Shown here piece after piece: positions 54,603 to 63,512 of a stretch of DNA of 64,000 bases (position 1 is the first letter of the stretch; each line of letters begins with the position of its first letter). This stretch comes from Chitinophagaceae bacterium. Lineage in GTDB: Bacteria > Bacteroidota > Bacteroidia > Chitinophagales > Chitinophagaceae. The stretch covers positions 62,001 to 126,000 of the forward strand of contig JADKAM010000002.1 in NCBI GenBank assembly GCA_016715365.1. The letters are read 5' to 3'. A program made the position numbers and the translations under genes. The notes beneath the pieces are model-generated. The model was not told the origin of the DNA. It saw nothing but the letters and a program-made list of their open reading frames with translations, and made no database searches.

Positions 54603-56032
54603 TGAAAATTTTAAAGCGGATATTAATTTTTGGTTTGACTTTTTTTCCTTTGTATTTGCAGGCACAGACAGTAGGTCCAAAGCCAACAAAAGCACAGCTT
54701 AGCTGGCATGATATGGAGTTTTATCTGTTCATGCATTTTGGTCCCAATACATTTACCGACCTTGAATGGGGAAAGGGAAATGAAAAGGAGGAGGTCTTCA
54801 ATCCAACAGATTTGGATTGTGAGCAATGGTGCCGCATTGCAAAAGCTTCCGGTGCAAAAGGAATAATTATTACTGCCAAGCATCATGACGGATTTTGTTT
54901 ATGGCCCAGTAAATTCAGTAAGCACACAGTTAGAGAAAGTAAATGGAAGGATGGAAAAGGAGATGTGTTGAAGGAATTATCAGCAGCCTGTAAAAAGTAC
55001 GGACTAAAATTCGGAGTTTATATTTCCCCCTGGGATCGTAATCATCCCGATTACGGAACAGAAAAATACAATGATGTGTTTGTAAATATGATGAAGGAAT
55101 TATTTACAAACTACGGCCCTATTTGGGAGCTTTGGTGGGATGGCGCCAATGCAGAAGGGCCAAATGGAAAGCGGCAGGTGTATGACTGGAAAAGATTTGA
55201 AAAAACGATTCATGAACTTTCTCCCAATACCGTTGTCTTTAGTGATATTGGTCCAGATATCCGCTGGGTAGGAAATGAAGAGGGCTATGCGGGAAAGACA
55301 AACTGGAACACATTAGACACAGCTGGATTTACAAGAGGCGCCGGTGGCCCACCTCAGGATACATTAAACACAGGTAATGCTAATGGCAAGAACTGGATAC
55401 CGGCCGAATGTGATGTAAGCATCAGGCCGGGCTGGTTTTACCACAAGGCAGAAGACAGCAAAGTAAAAACTCCGGAGCAGTTATTCGATCTCTATTTAAA
55501 AAGTGTTGGGCGTGGTGCTAATTTATTATTGAATGTGCCACCGGATGGAAGAGGGTTGATCACTGAATATGATTCGGTTGCATTGATTGGGTTTAATAAG
55601 CTACGCTCAAAAAACCTGGCAATTAACTTGTTTAAAAATGCAGCTACCTATCATCTTTTTCATGGCATTTTAAAAAAAGCACCTGCATTAAGCGATGGTA
55701 ATTATAAAACAGTTGAGCCGGTTTCAGAAGCTGTTCAGGAGTCGGTAGGCGTTGAGCTGAAATTAAAGAAAAACACAAAAGTGAATTGTATTGTGCTGAA
55801 TGAAGATATTGCAAAAGGGCAGCATTGCAGTAAATTTAAGTTGCTGCTGTTTAACAGCAAGGATGAATTGATCCAAGAGATATATGGAACTACCATTGGT
55901 AGAAAACGAATTCTTACATTTCCGGCAGTTTCTGTAAATACAATAGAATTAACCATTGAAGAACAAAAAGGATTAACCGGAATAAATGAAATAGAAGCTT
56001 ATTTAATTGATGAAAGATTGCTTGAAAAATAA
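54602..56032 (+). CDS. Alpha-L-fucosidase-like (GH29), third copy
   Basis: A 476-residue exported GH29 protein (signal peptide ending YLQAQ). It shows MHFGPNTFTDLEWG, KHHDGFCLWPS, nucleophile-position Asp180 in ELWWDGAN, and GANLLLNVPPDGRG, then a beta-sandwich tail. The FGPNTFTD/WWDGAN pattern is that of the GH29-B-like group, often active on branched alpha-1,3/1,4-fucosides, so it complements the other two copies. Last gene of the operon, translationally coupled to GH3. A 38-bp palindromic terminator follows. Confidence 0.9.
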   Translation: MKILKRILIFGLTFFPLYLQAQTVGPKPTKAQLSWHDMEFYLFMHFGPNTFTDLEWGKGNEKEEVFNPTDLDCEQWCRIAKASGAKGIIITAKHHDGFCLWPSKFSKHTVRESKWKDGKGDVLKELSAACKKYGLKFGVYISPWDRNHPDYGTEKYNDVFVNMMKELFTNYGPIWELWWDGANAEGPNGKRQVYDWKRFEKTIHELSPNTVVFSDIGPDIRWVGNEEGYAGKTNWNTLDTAGFTRGAGGPPQDTLNTGNANGKNWIPAECDVSIRPGWFYHKAEDSKVKTPEQLFDLYLKSVGRGANLLLNVPPDGRGLITEYDSVALIGFNKLRSKNLAINLFKNAATYHLFHGILKKAPALSDGNYKTVEPVSEAVQESVGVELKLKKNTKVNCIVLNEDIAKGQHCSKFKLLLFNSKDELIQEIYGTTIGRKRILTFPAVSVNTIELTIEEQKGLTGINEIEAYLIDERLLEK

Positions 56033-56066
56033 TTTTCGTTGCAGATAGCAATCAACAGGCAATAAA

Positions 56067-56104
56067 TTAAAATCCTTCAAGCCCCGGGGCTTGAAGGATT
56101 TTAA
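56067..56104. terminator. 38-bp perfect palindrome, bidirectional terminator
   Basis: Bases 56067-56104 read the same on both strands: TTAAAATCCTTCAAGCCCC followed by its exact complement. A CCCCGGGG centre and A/T tails on both sides suit termination of the glycosidase operon and of the convergent lipoprotein gene. Confidence 0.85.
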
Positions 56105-56118
56105 ACATCAATAGGATC

Positions 56119-56553
56119 TTACTTATAAGGAAGATTAGTAAAGGTGCCGCCAGTGATGGTAACAGCACCTGCAGTAACACCGGTAAATGTTCCCGATATT
56201 TTTCTGTTAGTCATATCATAAGTGCCGATAGATAAAGAACCCGCAGTGCCCAAATAAGCTGCAGCACTGTTTAAAAAGGTAAAAGCATTGGCAGGTATTG
56301 CATAAGTGGTTGCTGTTTGTGCATTTAAGTTAATCTCAAAATATTCCTGAGATACACCGGTACCTTTTACTGCAAAAATGTTGGTAGCACCGGCATTAAA
56401 ATTATTGTACCAGGCAGAGTCGGCAACAAATGCCACACCGTTAATAGTACAGGTAAAAGAACGGGGTGTTGAGCTGTTGTTTGCAGTGTTGTCATCTTTT
56501 TTACAAGAAGCAAATGCGCAAACCAGCAGGGCAAGGACAGTAATTTTTTTCAT
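56119..56553 (-). CDS. Small lipoprotein (144 aa)
   Basis: The signal MKKITVLALLVCAFASC gives a lipid-modified Cys17 followed by KKDDN. The mature part, of about 127 residues, starts with FTCTINGVAFVADSAWYN and ends in GTFTGVTAGAVTITGGTFTN, a beta-sandwich-like pattern of DUF6252-type lipoproteins. Function unknown. It is on the strand opposite to the glycosidase operon and 76 bp in front of the crotonase gene end. Confidence 0.75.
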   Translation of the reverse strand: MKKITVLALLVCAFASCKKDDNTANNSSTPRSFTCTINGVAFVADSAWYNNFNAGATNIFAVKGTGVSQEYFEINLNAQTATTYAIPANAFTFLNSAAAYLGTAGSLSIGTYDMTNRKISGTFTGVTAGAVTITGGTFTNLPYK

Positions 56554-56629
56554 GATAATTTTTTGGTTAAAAATAATTCACGAAAGTCATCTATTTAATG
56601 TGCCCTCATATACCCACCAAAGGGTATTT

Positions 56630-57424
56630 TTATTTTCCTTGAAAATTAGCTTTTCTTTTTTCCAGGAAGGCTGTAGTGCCCTCCTTCATATCTTCTGTAA
56701 CAAAGCAATCGCCAAAAGCTTCTACTTCTTTGTCGTAACCGCTTTTGCCATTGGTGTAAGCACTGTCGCTTACTACAGCTACATTTACACACTCAATAAT
56801 TTTACCAATGGCTATGGGTGCTTTACTCATGATGACATTCAAAATATCTATTGTTCTTTCCAGTAAACTTTCTGCAGTTGTAACATGATTAACCAGGCCC
56901 AGTTGCAATGCTTCATTGGCATCAATTAAATGAGCAGTCATTTGCAACTCCATGCTTTTTCCTTTGCCAACCAATTGCGTTAATCTTTGTGTTCCACCAT
57001 AACCGGGTATCAATCCAAGGTTAACCTCGGGCTGGCCAAACTTTGCATTTTCGCTGCAAAGCCTGAAGTGGCAGGCCATGGTAAGTTCGCAGCCGCCACC
57101 CAATGCAAAACCATTTACAGCAGCAACAATTGGTTTCTTACAGTTTTCAATTTTAAAGAAAACATCCTGGCCTCTTTTTGCCAAAGCCATTGCTTCATCT
57201 TTATTCAATCCGCCAAACTCGGTAATATCTGCACCGGCAACAAAAGCTTTGGGGCCGGCGCCGGTTATAATTACTGTTTTAATATCAGCATTGCTATATA
57301 CTTCATCAATGGCCGCATCCAGATCGGTAAATACCTGTTTGTTCAGTGCATTTAATTTGTCGGGTCGGTTGATGGTGATGGTAAAGATGCCATTTTCCAA
57401 TGTAGTTAAAAGCGTTTGATACAT
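56630..57424 (-). CDS. Enoyl-CoA hydratase/isomerase family protein
   Basis: A 264-residue crotonase-fold enzyme. The oxyanion-hole segments AFVAGADI (60-67) and FALGGGCELTMAC (with Glu113) and the second catalytic Glu133 in QPEVNLGLIPGYGG are intact, so hydratase activity is likely (short-chain enoyl-CoA or 3-hydroxybutyryl-CoA range). It lies 11 bp downstream of the B12-binding-subunit gene on the same strand, so the two are probably co-transcribed and linked to acyl-CoA breakdown. Confidence 0.92.
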   Translation of the reverse strand: MYQTLLTTLENGIFTITINRPDKLNALNKQVFTDLDAAIDEVYSNADIKTVIITGAGPKAFVAGADITEFGGLNKDEAMALAKRGQDVFFKIENCKKPIVAAVNGFALGGGCELTMACHFRLCSENAKFGQPEVNLGLIPGYGGTQRLTQLVGKGKSMELQMTAHLIDANEALQLGLVNHVTTAESLLERTIDILNVIMSKAPIAIGKIIECVNVAVVSDSAYTNGKSGYDKEVEAFGDCFVTEDMKEGTTAFLEKRKANFQGK

Positions 57425-57435
57425 AAAATTCTTTT

Positions 57436-57849
57436 TTAAAAATTCCTGTTTTGTTTAACCCAATCTTTTATATAATCTGCAATTTCGGATGTGGTGGCGC
57501 CGGGTGCAAAGAGTTTTCCAACACCCATTTTGTTCAGTTCAACCATATCTTCTTCGGGTATAATGCCACCGCCGGTTAGCAATACATCATTCATTTCTTT
57601 TGCCTTCATTAAAGCAATGATCTTTGGAAAAACAGTATTGTGTGCACCACTTAAAATGCTTACACCTATGGCATCCACATCTTCCTGCAATGCAGCGTTT
57701 ACAACCATTTCGGGAGTTTGGCGCAAGCCTGTATATATCACTTCCATGCCGGCATCACGCAGTGCCGTGGCAATTACTTTGGCACCACGGTCGTGGCCAT
57801 CCAATCCTACTTTGGCAACTAAAACTCTTACCGGTCTGTTTTTCTCCAT
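57436..57849 (-). CDS. Free-standing cobalamin-binding subunit (methylmalonyl-CoA mutase C-terminal type)
   Basis: A 137-residue Rossmann-like B12-binding domain with the base-off DxHxxG motif Asp17-x-His19-x-x-Gly22 in KVGLDGHDRGAKVI, then the GISILSGAHNT and GGGIIPEEDM motifs. In two-part acyl-CoA mutases this small chain pairs with a separate catalytic chain; that chain is not in this window. Together with mce (29183-29581) and the crotonase next to it, it points to a propionyl-/branched acyl-CoA pathway. A different B12-mutase partner (for example isobutyryl-CoA mutase) is possible. Confidence 0.9.
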   Translation of the reverse strand: MEKNRPVRVLVAKVGLDGHDRGAKVIATALRDAGMEVIYTGLRQTPEMVVNAALQEDVDAIGVSILSGAHNTVFPKIIALMKAKEMNDVLLTGGGIIPEEDMVELNKMGVGKLFAPGATTSEIADYIKDWVKQNRNF

Positions 57850-57944
57850 AACGAATTGTATAAAACTTTTGTAAAAGTAACTCTATTCAATAAATATCAC
57901 CAATAGTTTGCTATTTTGTGTTATACATGCTTAACACTAATTGT

Positions 57945-59090
57945 ATGAATAATCCTGCTGCCGAAATTTCATCTTATTTAAAACATGGCGACTATTCAGT
58001 TGCTGTACGAAGAACCCTTGATCTTTGCCTGGATTCGGGCAATGATGTATTGATTGAAAAAGCCATTGGCTGGAGCCGGCAATACCATGCAATTGAACTT
58101 GGAGAAGCCGGAAAAGCATTGCCTGCCGTTTTTAGTGAAGAGGCTGAAAAAATTTTGCAGGAAGCATCTGCAACAGGTGCCGGAAGTGTAGAGCAACATA
58201 AGCATCTTATCAGTGCCGAAAACATTTCTAAAAAATACAACAACGGCAGCTTTAGCCTGAAGCCTATCAACCTGTCTGTTGACACTGGTGATGTTTTGGG
58301 TGTTGTGGGTGAAAACGGAAACGGAAAAACGACTTTATTGCGTTGCCTGGCCGGACAGCTGGGTTTAAACAATGGAGTAATAAGATATCATTTGCTGGAG
58401 AATCCCGATGCCTATGCCATAAAGAATCACATTGCTTTTATTCCGCAACGTATTCCCAAATGGTATGGTATGCTGAAGGATAACCTGCATTTCAGCGCTG
58501 CCATTGCAGGGATTAACGGCGATAAGAATAACTTGATGGTAGACTTTATGCTGGAACGGCTTAACCTAAGCAGCTATGCACATCTTACCTGGGACCAGAT
58601 TAGCAGCGGCTATCGTACCCGGTTTGAAATAGCCCGGATACTTTTACAAAAACCACGGTTATTAATTTTAGACGAGCCATTGGCTAACCTGGATATTAAT
58701 GCACAGCAAACCATTTTAACCGATCTGATCTTTATGGCTAAGGGTATACATAATCCTATGGGTATTATTTTAAGCTCTCAACAATTACATGAAGTAGAGA
58801 AAGTAGCTGACTCCGTAATTTTTATTAAGCAGGGAAACTGCATTTACAAAAGCAGTGATGCCGAAGGAAAAATTACCAGCAATGCGGTTGAGTTTGAAAC
58901 GAAGGCAGAGCGGGAAAGTATTATTCGTTTATTTGGAGAAGGGAATATTGAACTGCAGTTTAACGGCGGATTTTATACCATTATTTCTGCAACATTATCA
59001 TCCCAGGAAATTATCGGTAAGCTGATTGATGCAAAAATTCCGGTAACCTATTTCAGGGATATTACTTACAGTACCAAACGATTTTTTTAA
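57945..59090 (+). CDS. ABC transporter ATP-binding protein with N-terminal extension
   Basis: From the ATG at 57945 the protein has 381 residues; in-frame GTG 57918 and ATG 57927 are alternatives. Residues 1-90 form a helical extension (HGDYSVAVRRTLDLCLDSGN) unlike a usual ATPase start. Then comes an ABC domain with Walker A GENGNGKTT (122-130), signature SSGYR (220-224) and Walker B ILDEP (241-245). The H-loop His is replaced by Gln (SSQQLHEVE, Gln279). The next gene, 18 bp downstream, encodes the likely membrane partner. The layout suggests an ABC-2-type exporter or envelope machine; cargo unknown. Confidence 0.85.
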   Translation: MNNPAAEISSYLKHGDYSVAVRRTLDLCLDSGNDVLIEKAIGWSRQYHAIELGEAGKALPAVFSEEAEKILQEASATGAGSVEQHKHLISAENISKKYNNGSFSLKPINLSVDTGDVLGVVGENGNGKTTLLRCLAGQLGLNNGVIRYHLLENPDAYAIKNHIAFIPQRIPKWYGMLKDNLHFSAAIAGINGDKNNLMVDFMLERLNLSSYAHLTWDQISSGYRTRFEIARILLQKPRLLILDEPLANLDINAQQTILTDLIFMAKGIHNPMGIILSSQQLHEVEKVADSVIFIKQGNCIYKSSDAEGKITSNAVEFETKAERESIIRLFGEGNIELQFNGGFYTIISATLSSQEIIGKLIDAKIPVTYFRDITYSTKRFF

Positions 59091-59108
59091 ACCAGCAACA
59101 ACACATAC

Positions 59109-60620
59109 ATGAGTAAAAGGCCATTAGTTCCGTCGTTTTTACAAAAGCTAGATGATAAGCTGCTACGCAACAAACCCGGTGCCTGGGCTACCAGGGTACA
59201 CCTGGTTATTTATTTTGTTGCCGCATTTGCATTACTGCTGTTTGTGTTTTGCTATGCTGTTTTTTTTGATGCAAAACAATACAGCCGCATAGAAAGCTGG
59301 AATGTATTTGTAGGTTTGATTGCTTTTATTGGCTTTGTTTTCTGGCTCATCTTTTTGCTGCGCTTTAATGTTTTTAAGCGTTATGGTAACTGGTCGGCCA
59401 TGGATGGTTTGCGGGATTTTGCTTTGTATTTTATCAGTATTGGTGCCATGGTAGCTGTTTGTTTTGTGCCATCGGCAGTTGAAACCATGCGGGCAAATCA
59501 ACAGTTTGGCAATGAAGAAATTGTAAAAGACATCAACGAGTTAAATATAAATGCCTGCAGGCTTGAGTATAATATACTGCCGCTGGAATGGACAGTTGAT
59601 ACCTGCAAGCTTGTAGATAAAGCCCGTTTTCCACAAGCGGTTGATGTAGTAGTTCCAACTCCGGATACTGTAATTGATAGTGTGAGAGCTGAGGAAGAAT
59701 ATAATAGAATAAGGTACACCTATCTTGATACTGCAGAGCTGAGAAGTAAGCTTGAAATTGCCGATAGTGTTTTAAAATTAAATGATTCCCTATACGTATT
59801 TTATCAATGCCCTAATTACCGGTTTATCAGTTCTTATAATGCCGATGATTATTCAGCAGTAAAAATGTTCAGTTCCGCAGATATTTATAACAGCACGGTT
59901 AAAAATTATAAAAAACCCGACCGGTCTGCTTTGATGAAACGTATGGTGGAGTTACAAGCAAAATACGCATCCAACAGTCCATATTATTATGGTGAGTATA
60001 ACACTATTGATGAAAATGATAATTATGAAACCCGTATCAATAAAACATATGATTTTACCAGAATAGGCAATGGTATTGATAATGCAGTTAGAAAAAAACA
60101 AGCCTGGATTGAAGACTGGCCCATGTATCTGCGTATATTTTACTACACAACATTGCTGCTTACCATGTTGGTATTTATTTTCAGGCATAGTACAGTAAAA
60201 ACATTTTTCTTATCAGTTTTGGCTGCTCTATTACTAGCCATTCTTACAGGGTTGCTGATGGTGGTTAGCCAGGGAGATGAAATATCTGCACTTTCTTTTA
60301 TGATCGTTTATTATGTTGTATTTGCCGTACTGGGATTATCCATTTTTAAGACCGGTGTACGCAAAGCAGTGCAGGGAATTGGATTAAACCTGTTTTTATT
60401 TGCCACTCCTTTTGTGCCTTTAATATTTGTAGCACTTAACGAAGCTATGCAGTATAACCGGTATTCAGAGCCGCTGAGGGTTTACGAAGAGAGAGACCCG
60501 GCACAGACTGCACTTTATTTTTTAATAGCAGAAATTGCAGGTTCTGTAATCCTTGTAATATTAATACAACCCTTGTTTAAAAAGCTATATCGCAAATGGT
60601 ATTCGGCTCCGGAAGAATAA
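59109..60620 (+). CDS. Membrane partner of the ABC ATPase (unknown family)
   Basis: A 503-residue membrane protein. Three membrane helices near the N-terminus (for example VHLVIYFVAAFALLLFVFCY, VFVGLIAFIGFVFWLIFLL) are followed by a soluble region at about 130-335 with YYGEYNTIDENDNYETR, then about five more helices (MYLRIFYYTTLLLTMLVFIF onward) and a basic cytoplasmic tail. This is the layout of an ABC-2-like permease with a large extracytoplasmic domain. No family recognised. Function is inferred only from the 18-bp spacing to the ATPase gene. Confidence 0.8.
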   Translation: MSKRPLVPSFLQKLDDKLLRNKPGAWATRVHLVIYFVAAFALLLFVFCYAVFFDAKQYSRIESWNVFVGLIAFIGFVFWLIFLLRFNVFKRYGNWSAMDGLRDFALYFISIGAMVAVCFVPSAVETMRANQQFGNEEIVKDINELNINACRLEYNILPLEWTVDTCKLVDKARFPQAVDVVVPTPDTVIDSVRAEEEYNRIRYTYLDTAELRSKLEIADSVLKLNDSLYVFYQCPNYRFISSYNADDYSAVKMFSSADIYNSTVKNYKKPDRSALMKRMVELQAKYASNSPYYYGEYNTIDENDNYETRINKTYDFTRIGNGIDNAVRKKQAWIEDWPMYLRIFYYTTLLLTMLVFIFRHSTVKTFFLSVLAALLLAILTGLLMVVSQGDEISALSFMIVYYVVFAVLGLSIFKTGVRKAVQGIGLNLFLFATPFVPLIFVALNEAMQYNRYSEPLRVYEERDPAQTALYFLIAEIAGSVILVILIQPLFKKLYRKWYSAPEE

Positions 60621-60625
60621 ACCAA

Positions 60626-61852
60626 TTACAGGCACTGCGTATTAAAAAACTTAATCGTAGCCTTGTTATAATCACTGTACATCTGGTGGTCAGAAACCGA
60701 CAGGTCAATCTGCTCCACCACAAAAAGTTTTTGTAAGGGAGTTAAACTGTTGAGCTCAGGAAAAGCTGTTGGATCGGCCTGGTATGTTGTTACCAGCGAA
60801 TCTGAAAATCCGGTAAAATAATTTTTATTGTTGAGATAGCCTTTTGTTTTAAGTTCATAAAAAACAGCGGCAGATTTTGACAGTGAAATATCGCCTCTGC
60901 GGGCAAAACGTTCGGGGTATAAAGGCGAGCGTTCTTTAATAAGGTATTTACTGCAAACACCACGGCTGCTGATTGTTTGTGAATTAGATAAAGCGGCAGC
61001 ATTTCCGGCAGATCCTACATTCTCATTATTATCGAACCGGGCCATGCAAAACTGAAGTGGTGTAAGTGTGGTTAAAGAAACAGCACCAGCCTGGGCACAA
61101 TAGCTTACGCCGGCTTTGTGTTTGTAATAAGCCGAAAGATAGGCAGCATAATTGCCACCATTACTCATGCCGGTAGAGTAACGGAACTTACTGCGATTGG
61201 TAACCCCACGGTTGTAAAAAGTATCTGTAATTATTTTGATATTGGCATAATCAATATTGGTAACAGAATCTGCAGGCGCTACCAGCCACCGTAATTTACC
61301 ATCCGCATTGGCATCAACACCGGTTGTAGCTTCTTCGGCTTCTGTAACGATCACGCCAAAATTATCATTGATCAGTTCTTTGTACAACTGTTTAAATTCG
61401 TAATTGCTCACTGTATTCAGTGCACTGCCACCGGTGCCATGTAACAGGTAAACAAACCCTTTGTGCCCTGCGGGGAAATAAGAATACACGGGTTTCATCC
61501 GGTCTCTTCCTCTTATCTGCTCAAAATTTAATGAAACAGGTGTAATGGTTTTTACACTGCCGGTAAATGAAACGTTCCTGTTGGGCATGATAAACCAGGT
61601 ATGCCATTCTTCCAATGCATTTAAAAGTGAGGTCTCACTACTGCTCCATTTATCAAATACCTGGTTATCGGCAATGGCAGTGCTGAAGATATCCACTGTA
61701 TCGCCAACTTTATATTTTCCGGCACCATAACCATTGTATACAGTTACGGTAAAACTGTCAACAACCGGCAGTATGGGTACTATAGGTTCTGTTGAAGATT
61801 TATTGCAGGACAGGAAACCAAGTACAATTAGCGCAGAGAGCAGTTGTTTCAT
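60626..61852 (-). CDS. Secreted alpha/beta-hydrolase lipoprotein (PHB-depolymerase/esterase-like)
   Basis: A 408-residue lipoprotein (MKQLLSALIVLGFLSC, Cys16). The N-terminal domain (VYNGYGAGKYKVGDTVDIFS and FDKWSS) looks like an InlB-type bacterial repeat. The hydrolase part has YLLHGTGGS as the oxyanion segment and the nucleophile elbow STGMSNGGNYA (G-x-S-x-G), the variant seen in PHB-depolymerase and feruloyl-esterase-like enzymes, with a candidate His in SVSDHQMYSDYN near the end. Substrate unknown. It converges on the ABC membrane gene with 5 bp between stops. Confidence 0.8.
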   Translation of the reverse strand: MKQLLSALIVLGFLSCNKSSTEPIVPILPVVDSFTVTVYNGYGAGKYKVGDTVDIFSTAIADNQVFDKWSSSETSLLNALEEWHTWFIMPNRNVSFTGSVKTITPVSLNFEQIRGRDRMKPVYSYFPAGHKGFVYLLHGTGGSALNTVSNYEFKQLYKELINDNFGVIVTEAEEATTGVDANADGKLRWLVAPADSVTNIDYANIKIITDTFYNRGVTNRSKFRYSTGMSNGGNYAAYLSAYYKHKAGVSYCAQAGAVSLTTLTPLQFCMARFDNNENVGSAGNAAALSNSQTISSRGVCSKYLIKERSPLYPERFARRGDISLSKSAAVFYELKTKGYLNNKNYFTGFSDSLVTTYQADPTAFPELNSLTPLQKLFVVEQIDLSVSDHQMYSDYNKATIKFFNTQCL

Positions 61853-61891
61853 AAAAACTTTTGTGGTTAGACCTTCAAGATAAGATTAAGT

Positions 61892-63418
61892 TTAATGCGA
61901 AGAAAAATAAACCCGGGCTTTTTCAATCCTGTTCACTGTTTCAGCATTACCAATGGCTTCAGCTATAACAAAAACACCGGGCCCCATTTTGGTACCAACA
62001 AGCATCACCCTCAATATCATCTGCAATTCGCCAACCTTAATGTTTTTTTCTGTTGCCAGATTTTTAAATTCAGTTTCTATTGAGCTGATATTCCAATCAG
62101 CAGTGCTGTTATATTTTGTAACTAATTCTGCAAAAAAATCATTCTTATCATTCTCCCATTTGGGTTTAACAGATGCTTCATCATATGAAGCAGGAGTTAT
62201 ATAAAAGAAAACAGCCTGGTCAAAAAAATCGGTTAATAAGGGACAGCGTTCTTTTACCAGTTCCAGCACTTTAGTAAAATAAATGTCATCCTTTATTTCA
62301 ATTCCTTTCGATTCAAAAATCTCTTTAACCCTTGCCTCGTAATTTGTAACGGGCAGCTTTTTTATCCATTCATGATTGAACCATTTTGCTTTTTCAAAAT
62401 CGAACTTGGCACCCGCAGCGTGCACACGGTCCATACTGAAATTTTCTATCAACTCTTCCATGCTGTAAAGTTCCTGTTCGGTACCATCATTCCAGCCCAA
62501 TACAGCCAACAGGTTAATGAAAGCCTCCGGTAAAAATCCTCTTTCTTTAAAGCCTTCGGTGAGTTCACTGGTCTTTGGGTCTGTCCAGTTCATAGCAAAT
62601 ACCGGGAAACCATATTTTGCACCATCACGTTTGCTAAGCTTGCCGCTGGGGCCCATTATCAGGGGCAGGTGCGCCCATTGAGGCATATTATCCAGCCCAA
62701 AAAGATATTTCCACAGCAATACATGCACTGGTGCACTACTTAGCCATTCTTCTCCGCGGAAAGCGTGGGTTATTTTCATTAAATAATCATCCACCACCAC
62801 CGCCAGGTGGTAGGTAGGCATACCATCTGCTTTCAGCAGAACTTTGTCATCTACCAGCGATGAATCAAAACTCACTTCATGGTGTATCATATCGGTAAAT
62901 GAAATTGTTTCGCCTGCAGGCATTTTTATACGCACTACGTGGCGGGCATTTTCGGCCAGCAATTTTTTTACTTCATCTTCCGGTAATGTCAGCGAATTTT
63001 TCATCTGCATACGCACATTGCCATCATATTGCGGAGAAGGATTTTCGGCAGTTTTAAAATCATTCCTCATTTTTTCCAGATCCTCGGGTGTATCAAACGC
63101 ATAATAGGCAAAGCCATTGCTGATCAATTGCTCGGCATATTTCCGGTACAGTTCTTTTCTTTCACTTTGGCGGTATGGAGCATATGGGCCTCCGTGTAAA
63201 GGGCTTTCATCAGGCTCCATGCCACACCATTTCAGGCAGTTGAAAATGTAATCTTCGGCACCTGCCACAAACCTGGTCTGGTCGGTATCTTCAATACGTA
63301 CAATAAAGTCGCCACCTTGTTTTTTGGCAAACAGGTAATTATATAAAACGGTACGTACACCACCTAAATGTAATCCACCCGTAGGACTGGGCGCAAAACG
63401 AACTCTTACTTTACTCAT
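61892..63418 (-). CDS. gltX: Glutamyl-tRNA synthetase
   Basis: A 508-residue class I synthetase that charges tRNA-Glu. The HIGH-type motif HLGG (17-20) in APSPTGGLHLGGVRT and the KMSKS-type motif GKLSKRDG (about 262-269) are present. The C-terminal anticodon-binding region is complete and the length is normal. No tRNA gene is adjacent. Confidence 0.96.
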   Translation of the reverse strand: MSKVRVRFAPSPTGGLHLGGVRTVLYNYLFAKKQGGDFIVRIEDTDQTRFVAGAEDYIFNCLKWCGMEPDESPLHGGPYAPYRQSERKELYRKYAEQLISNGFAYYAFDTPEDLEKMRNDFKTAENPSPQYDGNVRMQMKNSLTLPEDEVKKLLAENARHVVRIKMPAGETISFTDMIHHEVSFDSSLVDDKVLLKADGMPTYHLAVVVDDYLMKITHAFRGEEWLSSAPVHVLLWKYLFGLDNMPQWAHLPLIMGPSGKLSKRDGAKYGFPVFAMNWTDPKTSELTEGFKERGFLPEAFINLLAVLGWNDGTEQELYSMEELIENFSMDRVHAAGAKFDFEKAKWFNHEWIKKLPVTNYEARVKEIFESKGIEIKDDIYFTKVLELVKERCPLLTDFFDQAVFFYITPASYDEASVKPKWENDKNDFFAELVTKYNSTADWNISSIETEFKNLATEKNIKVGELQMILRVMLVGTKMGPGVFVIAEAIGNAETVNRIEKARVYFSSH

Positions 63419-63463
63419 GCTGCAAAGATAAGCCAGCCGGATGTTTAAAATAGTGGTATAAAA

Positions 63464-63491
63464 AACCGTCCCTACATGTACAGGGACGGTT
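63464..63491 (-). terminator. Terminator of the right-edge gene
   Basis: ACCGTCCCT (63465-63473) pairs with AGGGACGGT (63482-63490). Read on the minus strand the stem is followed by TTTTTT, so it ends the gene at 63513-64000 before gltX. Confidence 0.8.
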
Positions 63492-63512
63492 GTATTGAAT
63501 ATTAAATTAAAA

